A DNA stretch of 64,000 bases from Utricularia gibba (Eukaryota > Streptophyta > Magnoliopsida > Lamiales > Lentibulariaceae): positions 3,224,001 through 3,288,000 of the forward strand of contig CM007989.1 of the NCBI GenBank assembly GCA_002189035.1, read 5' to 3'. The notes beneath the pieces are model-generated. The model saw only the letters and a program-made list of their open reading frames with translations. It was not told the origin of the DNA and made no database searches. Of the stretch, positions 23,899-36,214 are shown in pieces; position 1 is the first letter of the stretch; each line of letters starts with the position of its first letter. The translations under genes and the position numbers were made by a program.

Positions 23899-26690
23899 CT
23901 ACCCTCCTGCTCTTCGCCTTAGGACCAAGTATACAACGGCTGCACCGGCCGCCATCGTCGCCCCCATTGCGAAGAGCGTGTATGCTGATGATACCCTTTT
24001 CTCCGTCCGAGCACCGTACGCCATTTTCCCAGGCCGTGTCCTGGAATACTCAAGGTGCAACCTCAATCCCTGTTCAAATTCTCAGTCATCGGATTTGTTG
24101 TTCCAGACTCGGCCTTTCAATTCGATTGAATAATTTTGGAACTTGTTGTTCCTCGATTATTGCAATGCGTTGAGTTGAAAGGAATTAAGGATGCAGTGAG
24201 TACCTTCCAACCAGCAAGCCTGGCGTGGCATATTGCAGCTTGAAGATCGATGTCTGACGCGATTACAACCAGGTCTTTATCTTCATCTTCATACTATGAC
24301 GAAAAACAGGGAATTCAGAAAGAATCTTTCCCAACACAGAAAATGGGAGCGCAGTTGGTGACATGTACCAGAATTTGTGGGATGTTGTTGCAGTCAATCT
24401 CATCCCCGACTCGTTTAAGAATCGATGTCATCAGATCAGCCATGCCTTCTGTGTCTGGAAAGTAACAAGGACCCAGAAAAATGTTCAGATGAGTTTCATC
24501 TGCATATCCGGAGTTATGATGTTTTGAGACATCGAATCCCACCACATAGGAACCTATGCATATTCCCTTTTCTGTCTTGAAACTTGAAAGCAAAGGCATG
24601 GTTTGACAATGAAGATGGCTGCGGGAGAGCAGGGACTTTTTCCATGCCATCCGAAGCCATTTTGAAGGAGTTTTGGCTGACAATTCATCAACATGGGTAA
24701 GCGCAATCAGCAATGGAAAGAAGTAACTTGAGCTTTTAAGGTTCTGAAGATGCAAACCTGTGCATCTCTTCCTCTTCTTCTGGGGCAAAGGACATTGCCG
24801 AATCCCAAAATTTTTGCATCATTGCAGCATTTGGAATCTCATTGCTGACACCACTACCAACCTACAAACAGAAGCAAACAGAAAGATGAATCATCAAGAA
24901 CATGATGTCTCCCTTTTCATTAGGAAGAACCACATGCGACTCACAGCTTGTAAAGCCGCATGAGTTATATGTAGCACATCAACAACCGCTAGAATCATTC
25001 CATCTACAGGTTTTATCCATCATGGATCAGAAGACGAAATAATTCATCTGCGAGCTTTCCAAATGCTCGAAAATATGAACCTTTATCAACAACTGGAAGA
25101 TGCAAAAATCTGCCCTCGTGGATGGTACGAAGAGCATCAACAATGGGTGTATCCATTGTTGCACATTCAGGATTGGGAGTCATTACCTGAGCATGAAAGG
25201 AGAGCTTAAGTGGTTGAAGTTACACTGGCACTCATATTTTTGATACTGATGATGTACCATCTCTACTGAAGTAGATTCAGGTGAAAGATTTTGTGCAATA
25301 ACTCTCATTAGCATGTCTTTCGACCTTCAATAGAATGACATGACACAAAAGTGAAACTATATCCATGATTGCATATCATGGTATAACATGAGAGGGGGAG
25401 AAAAAGACTGACGTGAGTATTCCACATGGCCTGTTTTCGATGGTCACAACTGCAGAACTGGCTCCAAGCTCGACAATCTTTTTTGCACAAGCAAGTACAG
25501 TATCACTCCCCTTAACTTGAACAACCCTTTGGAGTCCAAAGAGAAGTGGGGATGATGTAAATCATCTTTCTTTTCGTTCATGGAAAAAGTATAGAGGTAA
25601 CGCAATATATACATTGCATTATCCTGTATTGTTGTGGATAATGAGGGCTTAAACATTCTCTCTCGAAGCATCTCAGTGAACGTGCTGGAACCTGTCTACC
25701 AGATAAAAACTTACAAACATCACTTGACAAATCTTGCACATAAACATCTTGACATTTACTAACCAGAAATTGATGTTCCCCATTGTTTCTCAACACCTTC
25801 AACGGCTGCTGCAATGGCTTTGCCTTTTTCGGCTGCCCTGTCTAGACGAGATATGGCATCATACAAGCATTTTGTAATATCAAGTAAAGCAATCACTTCT
25901 CCATTTTCCACGACAGGTAAGTGCCTGAACTTCCCTAAAAAAAATAAAACCAAAAAACTGAGGATGTTATGAGGTTAAAACTAACATAAAGATATGTGAT
26001 GTAATATCCAACAACAAAAATGTACCTTGTACCATTTTTTGCAAGGCATCAACAGCAGGTGTATCAGACAACACGAATACAGGATTCCTTGTCATCACTT
26101 GTGAAACTGGTGCTTCCTCAGTATTGATTTCACAAGCAATAACTCTTGTAAGTATATCCTTTGAATTCGAAAACAGCCACAGACGAAGAGAAACCGTGTC
26201 ATTTCACCAACTAAATGTCAGCTTCGAATGTAGAATACATAAAATGGTTAATCTTGCCTTATCAGTTAGGATTCCACATAACAAAGCATTGGAATCAGTC
26301 AGCAATAAAGCATCAGCTCTACTTGCAGCCAGCGTACGGCAAGCGTCTTTTACACTCGTGGTTTGAGATAAAGTCAGGGCCCTTGATAATCTCAATTTCT
26401 TAACTGTTCTTTCACCCATCACTACCCTATTGTGCGAACAAACGAACATTAGCATAAAAAGCAACAACTGCACATTGCAAACACTAAAGACACATTGTCT
26501 AAAATCACTTCACAATGATAAACCCAGAAAGCATCTGCACACACATGGAGCGGGGAGAGGAAAAAGATCCCCAGTGAGACGTGGAATCCCCAGATTGAGC
26601 GGCGGCGTGCTTCTTTCGCCCGAAAGACGACATTTTGGCGGACGATGGCGTGCTTCTCCGAGAGGATGAACCCCCATGATTGGCCGCCAT
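23899..26690 (-). CDS. CBSCBSPB: CBS-CBS-PB1 domain protein (CBSCBSPB family)
   Basis: Plant family with four CBS motifs (ligand-sensing pairs, often adenosyl nucleotides), a PB1 interaction domain and a C-terminal membrane helix. The cellular role is little known. Fourteen exons: 26581-26690, 26258-26426, 26026-26158, 25764-25934, 25613-25691, 25413-25526, 25258-25324, 25081-25186, 24945-25003, 24758-24861, 24543-24676, 24369-24454, 24204-24293, 23899-24069. They sum to 1593 bases, exactly 530 codons plus stop. The first CBS pair is about residues 40-190 (ALLLTDSNALLCGILTDK; FRHLPVVENGEVIALLDI), the second about 222-337 (GASSAVVTIENRPCGILTSK; RFLHLPVVDKDG). PB1 is about 395-485 (NHAFAFKFQDRKGNMHRF; YEDEDKDLVVIASD), and the tail anchor is near 505-524. 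Intron 2 has a GC donor (AAG|GCAAGA). Structure is intact. Confidence 0.9.
26159..26257 (-). other. GC-AG intron of the CBSCBSPB gene
   Basis: The donor reads GATAAG|GCAAGA and the acceptor TTCAAAG|GATATA. The junction joins GILTDK to DILTRV, the conserved first CBS motif, in phase 0. This matches the known minor GC-AG class spliced by the U2 machinery. Confidence 0.8.
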
Positions 26691-28861
26691 CTCCCCAGAT
26701 TACGCGAAAACCGACCACCTACAAACCACTGCCCGTCTAAACCATCTCAAAAAAAGGGTGATTCCATTAATTATAAGTTAGAAATGATCCTCATTCACCA
26801 GCTCCGAGAGGCCATCAAGTTTGGTTGACGGGGATAAAGGAGGCAACTTTCTGGGCCAATGAAGCTTCCTAACTTCCGGGAATTCAAAGGAATGGCCATG
26901 GCTGGAGAGGAGTAGTTCCCTGGATCAAATTTCTGAGGGAGACAAAAAGCAAGACCATAATATTTTATTATGCATTTTCACTATGAAAAAATAAGATTCA
27001 CATATTTTTATACACAAAAAAGCTATTCATGAATATGTTGTGAGTAGAATTGTAATCTCTTCGAACCAAAACCACAATTTATCTTCGTGATTTCAGTTCA
27101 AGATTCTGACTTTGGATACAATTTAGGACCGATTCGTTATTCTTGAAACCAATAAACCGTTACTGTTGCAGATCATCGGTTTCATATTAAATTTTTTTTA
27201 AAAAATAATTAAACATTAAAAAAACTGGGCCGGGTTCAGTCGTCGTTTGGTAAGGGCTGTTTGGTGCAATTTGGGCTGAGTTGGGACCCAACATTTAAAA
27301 TTAGATACGTTCAATCTAAATTCATGATTTTTTTAAAAAATATTAAATATAAAATAATGAGTATAATAAAGACGCTTTTAAAAGAATGATTAGAGGGGCA
27401 CCCACCCTCATGATGCATGCATGCATGCATGCATGGTGTAAATGCCAATGCGGTAGCCGCGAATGCTGACTGATGATGATGTTATGTGCATGGGACGCAA
27501 TCTTGGGTCGGGTCTGGTTGGTTCAATGCGAGTGACCTAATGCCCGCTTTGTGTGTTATTGCTTCGTACTTGCTTAAGGAATCATATCGGAGAGGAAAAA
27601 GAGGAATATTTGCAATTTGCATGTTACAGGGAAAAGCAATAATTGCATGGAATGAATGCGCTTTAATTTTGTGCTTGGAATCGGATAAAAGGAGTAAATA
27701 AAATTAAATCGGGTGACGCCCAATTTGGTTGGGGGCGTCCATCCCACATAAATGAACACGAGCAAGGATCCGCTGCTGTCCCTCTCCAATTCATTGCGTC
27801 TATGGGAACTTGTTTTTCAAGTCCGTCCGGTCCGGCCGTCCCTCCGCCCACTTCTTGTCTATCTCTGTCTCTGCCCAATACCTGCGTACCGCAGTTCCAA
27901 AACCCTGCACCGCGAATTGCGACGGCGCCTCCATCGCCAGTCGTGGATTCCAGTCCCGTCGTCTAGGCGACCACGAGGAGGAGGACCATTGGAATTGAAA
28001 CCTATCCACAATAAAAATTGCATTTACGTTTCTTCCTAACCTAACTGTCTCCTCGATTCGCAAGTGGATCCAAAACGGCGTCGTTTTATGACCTTTTCCA
28101 AAAATATATATTTTTTTATTTTTGGACATATATATTTTAAAAAAAGATTTTATATTTTAAAAATTATATTTTATGTAGAATAGAATAAAAAAAGATTATA
28201 TATATTTTAAAAATTATAATTTTTGGACATTTTAGATGTATTTTACTTTTAAATTAAGAAAAGAAAAAAGAAAAGGGTAGCAAATCCTTCCATTTGCGGA
28301 GGGGTGGAGCGGACCTCGCACGTGACCCATGTGTAAGCGCCATCCCACGCCCGCAGATGACGTTGGATCCACTACACCATCCACCTCACCTACCCCACAC
28401 GGCAGGTCCACATCCCCTGTCCTTCGTTTTGTATCAATTTTCTCCCATTATTTTATTTCATTTTAAAATAATATATCCTCCTCAATTAAATCCCATATTT
28501 ATGTTTGCTTCCACATATTGTTAATTTATGTGGTAAAAAAAAATTATTAGGGTCTTCCACAATTGTGGCAGTGGATCCTTTAATGAGGTATTATTAAAAA
28601 GGGAGAAATTAATTGGAAAATTAGTAGGTATTTTGCAAAAGGAATATGTATAATTATTGTTTTTTTTTGGATTGGGTCAATTTGGTCAAATCACCTAATC
28701 ATCTACTACCGTACCGAGGGGAATTATGATTTTACCAGGTTACAATAGACTGCTATTTATACTCTACTTCGCTACTCCCGTAGGCCGTCTTATCGTTCCT
28801 CTGCCACTTTGAAGGAGGCACAGACTACTAGAATTTTCTCAATACTCCAGATCTCGAACTC
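26691..28861. other. Intergenic region, divergent promoters of CBSCBSPB and HIPP genes
   Basis: Contains a short perfect ATGC tandem run near 27413-27434, a GC-rich island at 27740-28040, and A/T-rich DNA at 28090-28260. ORFs in the GC island have no recognisable domain. The last few hundred bases should include the HIPP promoter. Confidence 0.5.
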
Positions 28862-30161
28862 ATGGGAGAGGTCAGTAGCCGTCGCCTCCTCCGCATTTTG
28901 TCTCCACTTCTGCCTGCGTGCTCACACGTTTGTCTTCTGCAGGAAGAGAAGAAGCAGGAGGAGCCCAGCAAGCCGGCGGGGAGGCGCCGGAGGAGGAGAA
29001 GAAAAAAGAAGATGTCCCGGATGGAAAGAATCCTGCGGGGAGTGACTGTGAGAAGAAAGTTGAAGCGGAGGAGCCGCCACCGCCTCAGGAAATTCTGATC
29101 AGGGTCCACATGCACTGCGAGGGCTGTGCTAGAAAAGTTCGCAGATGCTTGAAGGGATTTGAAGGTAATTTTATTTTTTGGGAAGTGTTGTAGTGGGATT
29201 GTTCCAGTTCAGCAATTTTTGTCTTTGTTTTCGAGTTGTTCCTTTTGTAGCTGTACTACTCGAGTTAAACTCCGGTGATGTGTTGCAGGAGTCGAGGAGG
29301 TGAAAACAGATTGCAAGGCCAGTTTAGTGACTGTGAAGGGTGAAAAAGCAGATCCGGTTAAGGTTTTGGAGCGGGTTCAGAGGAAGAGTAACCGCAGGGC
29401 TGAACTTCTTTCCCCTATTCCAAAACCACCGCCGCCACCGCCGCCGCCGGAGCCGGAGCCGAAAGAGTTGCCAAAAGTCGAAGTTAAAGAAGAGGCACCG
29501 ACGTTGACGGTGGTTCTGGGTGTTTACATGCACTGCGAAGCATGTGCGCTGGAAATCAAGAAAAGGATAATGAGAATGAAAGGTATATGTTTCTGTTTCG
29601 CGAGGCTGAAACCTTAAAGCGAGGCACAGCAGTAGTGGATGATTCTCCACAGCAATATCAAAAGAGGACTCGAGTTATTGAAACTCGTGTCGATTCGATC
29701 TTTTTCAAATAAAAAAATGCAATCTTTTTGCAGGAGTTGGGAGTGTTGATCCAGACCTGAAGAACTCAAGAGTGATGGTAAAGGGCGAATTCGAATCGGA
29801 AAAGCTGGTCGACTACATCCACCGCAGAATCGGGAAACAAGCTACGGTCATCAATATGGAGCCGGAGAAGAAAGAAGAGGAACCCCCAAAAGAAGAAAAG
29901 AAGCCAGAGGAGCCAGAGAAGGACGGCGACGCTCCACCCGAGAAGAAGGAACCGGAGCCACAGCCACAGCCGACACCCGAGCAGGAAGACCCGAAACTAC
30001 TCCTCAAAAGGAACGAGCTTTACTACTATTATCCCCAGAATTTCCATATTTATCCCCAGAGAACCGTGGAGGAAGAGCTCAAATACGGGTACGGGTACCT
30101 TCCCCCGCCGCCGCCGCAGATGTTCAGCGACGAGAACCCAAACGCATGTTCAGTGATGTGA
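28862..30161 (+). CDS. Heavy-metal-associated isoprenylated plant protein, HIPP07-like (two HMA domains)
   Basis: Metallochaperone-like protein, farnesylated at the C-terminus, that binds metal ions and is linked to metal homeostasis. Exons 28862-28870 (nine coding bases, MGE), 28943-29164, 29289-29582, 29734-30161. HMA1 carries MHCEGCARK (CxxC) followed by VEEVKTDC and KGEKADPVKVL. A Pro-rich linker follows. HMA2 carries MHCEACALEIKKRIMRMKG (CxxC) and then VKGEFESEKLVDYI. The C-terminal part is Glu/Pro/Lys-rich and then FSDENPNACSVM, with CSVM as a CaaX prenylation box. The N-terminal exon-2 frame (EEKKQEEPSKPAG) and the following frame (EAPEEEKKKEDV) differ by one base in the G-run near 28978-28981. 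Adding one base gives 317 residues with all phases closing. Confidence 0.88.
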
Positions 30162-31705
30162 ACGAGTAGAGGAAGGCGGGGTGAAATGGGAATTTCACTT
30201 GTCGAGATTTAACATGTCGTCGTGGAATACACGTGGCCCAGTACTATGTGGGGGCATAGTGGCGTGGAAGGGGCTGCGGAATTTTGTGACGCGCCTTTTA
30301 GTTTGGTGTCTCGTAATTTGTAATCCTTGTCACATAGTAATAATTACCAATAATAATTTGAAAAAAACAAAGTGGGACCCAAACCATTTTTGGAGGCCAC
30401 CAGTAACTATCTATTCCGGAACAGCGATGGTAAAAACGAGAAGACAGTAAAAATGAATAATTTTGAAAAATAAAAATATATTTTGTAAATATTATTATTT
30501 AAGGATATATTATTTATCACGTGTTCGATAAAACACTGTATGAAATATTACTGTTTATAAAAAATATGATTAAAATATGCTACAATTTTTAAAATAGAGA
30601 AAATTGCAAAAAAAAAAAAAATTTAAGTTCTTAAAACAGTACAACGAAAATTCGAAAACTCAAATAGTTTTTAAAATTTTTAAAAAATGAATTGGTTCAC
30701 GGCATATTTGTGCTAGAGTTTTTCATATTTCTGTGTTGAGTTTGAGGAATCAAATAATATTTCTATTAAGATTACATCACATTTATGTTTTATATGATTC
30801 CAAAGTGATAATAATTATATTATATTTGTATCTTGTGTGATGCATCATTATAATGATGAGTCCAAATTAATTAGTTTTAATAATATAAGATGTTAAATAT
30901 ACATTTTCATAAATTTAAGAATAAAATATTTACAAAAAAATATAAATTAAGGGGTTTATAACATAATTTTGAAACTTGAAAATTAATTTGTTTATATTGA
31001 TTGTAATTTGAAGTAAACTTGACCCTTTTATATATCATCAAATGGGAATTAACAAGGCATGGTAACTTTAATTTACCCCACATCGCCCCTTTCTTCCTTG
31101 TGAGGGTGTGTGTAACGGTCTCCCGATGAGGAAGGCATTGTACCAATTCGGGTAAAGTGGGGCGGTAAGGTTTCGAATTTCGTAGTCGTGAGTGATTTTA
31201 CTTTTGGGACACGCAAGTCTACTTGATTAAATACGCGATGGTGTGAGGACGTATTTGCCCCTGTGGGCTGGCTAAATAGCCATCTATGTCGTCATGTCCT
31301 TGTGCCGCCCATCTATCCATATAAGGCAGTGTACATCCATCCGGCCACGTTGAGCCATCGTGAAGAGTCTGGAAGAGTCTGGAATGGGTACGTGGCAAGG
31401 GAATCATTCATTATTTTTTTTTATTCTAGTTTCGTAGTTTAGCAGTGTGTTCTGGTGCGGGTGGACTTGGTGCACCCGACAAGGCTAAGAGATCTGGGCG
31501 GTGCGGCTTGGGATTGTGAAATCGTACGGATTGTTGGGAAAAGGTTCGAGTTGTCACATGGCACCCCCCACCGTGGGGGACCCTTGCTCAACCGTAGCCC
31601 ACTAAATTCAGTTAAATATCGTTATATTTTATCTTCCTATTCTTACTATTCAAAAAACGATTTAATCTTGATTTTATCGAATTTAATTCAATCAATATTA
31701 TCAAT
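30162..31705. other. Intergenic region between HIPP and the copia element
   Basis: AT-rich repeat copy B occupies 30597-31015. From about 31080 to 31600 the composition is GC-richer, with no recognised ORF, so it may belong to another element. 31600-31705 is AT-rich and directly abuts the truncated LTR. Confidence 0.5.
30597..31015 (+). repeat. Dispersed AT-rich repeat, copy B
   Basis: Diverged copy of 10400-10885 in the same orientation, 20 kb away. Landmarks such as CAAAGTGATAATAATTATAT, AATTAGTTTTAATAATAT, AAGAATAAAATATTTAC and TTTTGAAACTTGAAAATTAA occur in the same order and spacing. It lies just upstream of the copia insertion but is not part of it. Confidence 0.65.
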
Positions 31706-31825
31706 CCTCCCGCGAACTATCTCCCTGTTCCTCTTATTCGCTGCGCGCTGAGTGTTCCAGCACCATCTCAGAGATTACAGCAGGTCTTATGAAATTATCC
31801 AAGATTAGCTCATCATCAACCAACA
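31706..31825 (-). repeat. 3' LTR stump of the copia element
   Basis: These 120 bases match 36539-36658 with three mismatches, and similarity stops abruptly at 31706. The remaining two-thirds of the LTR, including its 3' end, is absent, which is consistent with a deletion or rearrangement after insertion. Confidence 0.85.
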
Positions 31826-31901
31826 CTCCCCCGTGATGAGATAATTTTGACATCTTCGAACCTTCATGGAGACTAGGGTTTTCTTCTAGACCCATTCGGA
31901 T

Positions 31902-33707
31902 TCAAAGGTAGCAAAATTGTTTCGGGTAGAGTAACTTGGTTAAGATATCCGCGATTTGCTCCTCTGAAGGTACATATTCGAGCCTTATCTGATTCTTGAC
32001 ATAGTCCCTTATCACATAAAATTTGATCTGTATGTGCTTGCTTCTTCCAAATTGAATGGGATTTTTTGCCATACTGATTGCCGACTTGTTATCAATCATA
32101 AGTGGTGTAGGATTGATTGCTTTGACTCCTAGATCAGATAGAATTTTCTGTATCCAAATTGCATGATTTCCTGCTGCGGCAGCTGCCATATACTCAGCCT
32201 CTGCTGAGGATTGCGCTATGACTTCTTGTTTCTTGTTGCTCCATGTTATTGGTGTGTCTCCAAGCATGAAAAGGTAGCCGCTTGTAGATTTAAGATCCTT
32301 GTTATCTCCTGCAAAATCACTATCCACATAGCACTTGAGTTCAAGATTAGTGTTTTTGTGAAATAGGAGTCCATGGTTTATTGTGCTTCTGATGTACTTC
32401 AGAATTTTCAGGGCACTCTCAAGGTGATTCTGGTGTGGCTTGGCCAGAAACCTGGACAATAAGCTTACTGAGAATGCTATGTCAGGTCTAGAGGCAGTGA
32501 GGTACATGAGCGCTCCGATTACACTTCTGTAGGCTGATTCTTTTGCTAAATTACCAGGATCATCTAACATTCTTCCCGTGACAGCATCTACAGGTACGGG
32601 CTTGCAATCTGGTGAAATGGGTATTGATGTATGCTTTCCTTTTTCAAGCTTGAACCTCTTTATTAGTTCCTTGGAGTATTTTGTTTGCGACAGAAAAACA
32701 TAGTCTCTAGCTTGTGTAATTTCCATGCCTAGGAAGTACCTCATTTCTCAAAGGTCTGACATCTCAAATGCGTTCATAAGATTTTCCTTTTGCCTTTTGA
32801 TTTCAGTCTCGTCATCCTCAGTTATCAAAATGTCATCAACATATAGAGAGATTATAACTCTTTTAGACTTCTCTGTTTCCAATATGTATAGCGTAGTATC
32901 GTTCATACTTCTTTTGAATCCTTGCTCTTGAAAATGTGTATCAATTCGACAATACCACTCTCTTGGTGCCTGTTTTAACCCATATAATGCCTTCTTCAAT
33001 AACAGCACTTTATCCTCGTGTCCTTCTTTCAGGAAACCAGGCGGTTGTGAGACATATATCTCCTCATTTAGTTGACCGTTTAAGAAGGCTGACTTGACGT
33101 CCAGATGGTAAATTTTCTAGTTTTTGCATGCTGATAACCCTATAAGAATCTTTATTGTATCTAGCCTTGCTACCGGTGCAAAGGTTTCAAAATAGTCGAT
33201 CCCTTCCTTTTGTGAATAACCTTTAGCTACAAATCTCGCTTTTAGTTTATTGATAGTCCCATCTGAGTTCAGTTTTGTGCGAAAGACCCACTTGACTCCA
33301 ATGATCCTTTTGTGGGTTGGTTTGTCTACTAACTGCCATGTATTGTTTTTTTCAATCACAGCCAGCTCGGTTTCCATAGCATTTTTCCAACTTGAGTGTC
33401 GTAATGCCTGGTTTAAGTTTTCTGGTTCCTTAATCATTAGACATCTCTGGTATATATCTGATAATCTGCGTTCACCTTGTACAGAGGGATCTTCATTACT
33501 GTAGGTCTCTTCTACACTGCTCTCATGAATTTGCAGATTCTGTGAGTTTTGTTGTGCAGCCTCAGAATTTACTATGGATACATCACATGGCTGGATAGGT
33601 CCCTCAGTTTGGTTATTTTCCTCTGGTGTTTCTGCTGTAATATTTGTTGGTATGTTTCTCCCATCATTTTGCTCATCGTCTGTGACATCCGTATTTTGTG
33701 TATCCAA
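31902..33707 (-). pseudogene. Copia reverse transcriptase and RNase H region
   Basis: One frame, broken by stops. The RT begins with [20 protein letters not shown] and [19 protein letters not shown], carries [11 protein letters not shown] and the catalytic YVDD (SLYVDDILI). The RNase H end has YVDSDFAGD, STSGYLFMLG and SSAEAEYMA. In-frame stops occur at 33117-33119 and 32748-32750, the second replacing the conserved Gly before EMRYFLGMEI. The domain content is complete, so the loss is by point changes rather than deletion. Confidence 0.9.
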
Positions 33708-33800
33708 TACTGCATTTTCACTGTCTGTTGATTCTCCGTTACTCTCAACCTTCTGATCCGGTTCATGACCTGCGTTCTGACTTGAGGTTGATCCTGGTCC

Positions 33801-35510
33801 CTATACAGCAACAATGGGAAATAAGTCTAGAATGTCGACTGCTTGGTTCTGTGATGATTGCTTGTGGTTTGAACTCCAGTCCCAGGTTTTCAGCTCATCA
33901 AAAACAACATCCCTATTTATTTTTATTTTCATGTCTTCTAGATCCAGTATTCTATAGCCTTTGGTTACATCACTGTATCCCAGGTGAATGCCCATTTGCG
34001 CTTTTCTGTCTAACTTTGTTCTTCTTTCCTTTGGGACATGAAAGTAGCAAACACATCCAAAGATGCGAATATGATCAACTCTAGGTACTCTCCCATGCCA
34101 CATCTCGAATGGTGTTTTCTTTTATGTCAATCCCTTGGTAGGCAGTCGATTCAGTAGGTAAACCGCAGTATTTACAGCTTCTCCCCAATACGTTACCAGT
34201 AGGTTTTTTTCATACATCAGGCACCTGGCCATTTCTACTATTGTCCTATTTCTTCTTTCGCTCACCCCATTTTGCTCAGCAGTATAAGGGGCAGTGAACT
34301 GATGTATAATACCCTCTTGTTCACATATCTCGGTGAGCTCATGAGCCGTGTATTCACCGCCATTATCAGACCGAAGGTATTTTATTTTTTTTCCACTCTG
34401 ATTTTCGACTTGAGCCTTAAAAATCTTGAAGCAATTTACCACTTCCAACCTGCTAGGGATAATGAATATCCAACAATATTTGGTGTAGTCATCCACAAAA
34501 ATTAAAAAATACCTGTTTCCAGTAGGGGTAGAGACCTTCATGGGACCACACACAACAGTGTGGATCAGTTCTAGCTTCTGAGTGGTGATCCAGGTACGTT
34601 TTCCAAAAGGTCGTCTGGTAATCTTACCTATTTGGCAGATTTCACATATTTTGTGGTCTTGTGTCAATCTTGACATTCCTTCAACCAGATTTGTCCGTGA
34701 CATGTGGATTAGGGATGCATTATTGACATGACCGAACCGTTTGTGCCATAATGAGGCTTCATCTCTAGCTGCAAAACAGGTGTCAATTAGCTTTTCATTA
34801 AATTGAAGACTTATAGGAAAGATCCTGCTTTCCATTTTGGTTTTAAGCAGGAGCTTTCCAGACGGAGAAGATATACTGCAGAAGGATCCGCTGAAGATGA
34901 TGCACAATCCTTTTGAAATAAGTTGTCCAACACTGAGAAGATTGTGTGTAGCTTCAGGTACATAGTACACGTCTTGAATCCTCAGTGTGTAATCACATGT
35001 TTCCAGTTGTACTGTTCCAATTCCATGCAGTTTTATCAACCTTCCATCAGCTACTTCTATTTGTTTTCCGAACAGTGGCTCATAACTTATGAAAGTGTCA
35101 AATTGATAAGTTAAGTGATTGTTGCAACCACTGTCTATGAGCCACATTTCTTTGTTTGTAGTGTTATTCGTGGTTGAGAGTATGCTGTCTTTGCACGGTG
35201 TGTAGATGTCAATGACTTCCTTAGCATCAGAAAAATAGCATACAGAGTTTGGAGCAGTGAGGTTTGGTTCTTTCTTGGCACCGCTTTTCTTCATATCTTT
35301 TCTTGCATACTCTCTCGATGTGGCCCTTTTCTTTGCAGAAATTGCAGATCTTGTCCAGGTGGTAAAAGCAGTTCGAGACTGGGTGGTTCTTCTGCTTGCA
35401 GTAAGGGCATTCAGGGTATGTTCCTTTCCTTTCGGCTCTTCTGTGAAGCTTTGCCTGAAATGCTTGTTCAGTTTCGTCCTGGGCTTCATATGTCTTCTGG
35501 ACTTGCTCAA
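33801..35510 (-). pseudogene. Copia protease and integrase region
   Basis: Same frame as the RT region. The protease motif is IDSGCNNHLT, followed by the GAG-pre-integrase zinc module (LWHKRFGHVNN; CEICQIGK) and the integrase core. The first catalytic Asp of the usual HTDVCGP motif is Val here (HTVVCGP); LRSDNGGEYT and NGVSERRNRT retain the second Asp and the Glu. In-frame stops lie at 34122-34124 and 33801-33803. The product would be inactive even without the stops. Confidence 0.88.
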
Positions 35511-36192
35511 AGTTGTAGAGTGAATCTAGTAGTTTTTCATAGTTGTATGTAGTGAGAAGGCCAGTTGTGGACAGTGTTCCAATGCATGCTCTGAACTGCT
35601 TACCCACACACTTGAGAATCTTGTCTTTGACTCTACCATCATCGACTGGCTGCTCTAGTTTCTTTAAACGCTTCACAACTGCACTCACAGAGGCTGTTAG
35701 TTCGGTGATAGACTGACCTGGCTTTAGACTAAAATTGTCAAGAGTGTGCCATTGTTTTGCTATCTCCTTTTGTCGCCTTTCTGCTGTCATTGCATAACCT
35801 TTTGCAAGAGTATTCCAGGCTTTCTTGGGAGATCGACAACCCAAGATGAGGTCATATGCCTCATCAGTAACAGCCAATGTGAGCGCGTGCATTGCCTTCT
35901 TTCTTTTCTTTCTGTGCTTCTTTTCTGCTGCAGTTTCCATGTCTGAAGAGGAAGATTTCCTATCTTTTGATTGAGCTGTATCTGTTTGCTCTGTTTCTTC
36001 ACTTTCTTCAAACAGATCCCAGAGATCCAGGTTGTCTAAGTGGACTGACATTTTATCAGCCCACGCATCATAGTCGCCTCTTCCATCAAACGTGGGGGAG
36101 GAATGAAGTAAGCTGAGGCCATGATGGTGAAGTGCAGAAGATAAGTAGGGTGTTTTGGGACTGAACTGGGGTATATGCTTGTGGTTTCTCAA
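35227..36192 (-). pseudogene. Copia gag region
   Basis: Encodes a retrotransposon capsid-type polyprotein (UBN2/gag family: YDAWADKMSVHLDNLDLWDL; QKEIAKQWHTLDNF) and a CCHC zinc knuckle (CNFCKEKGHIERVC). It lies in a different frame from pol. The shift falls just after the zinc knuckle, near 35300, where an A-run appears one base too long. Most intact copia elements have gag and pol in one frame. Confidence 0.8.
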
Positions 36193-36214
36193 AGTGATCC
36201 CACAGCTGTCACCA

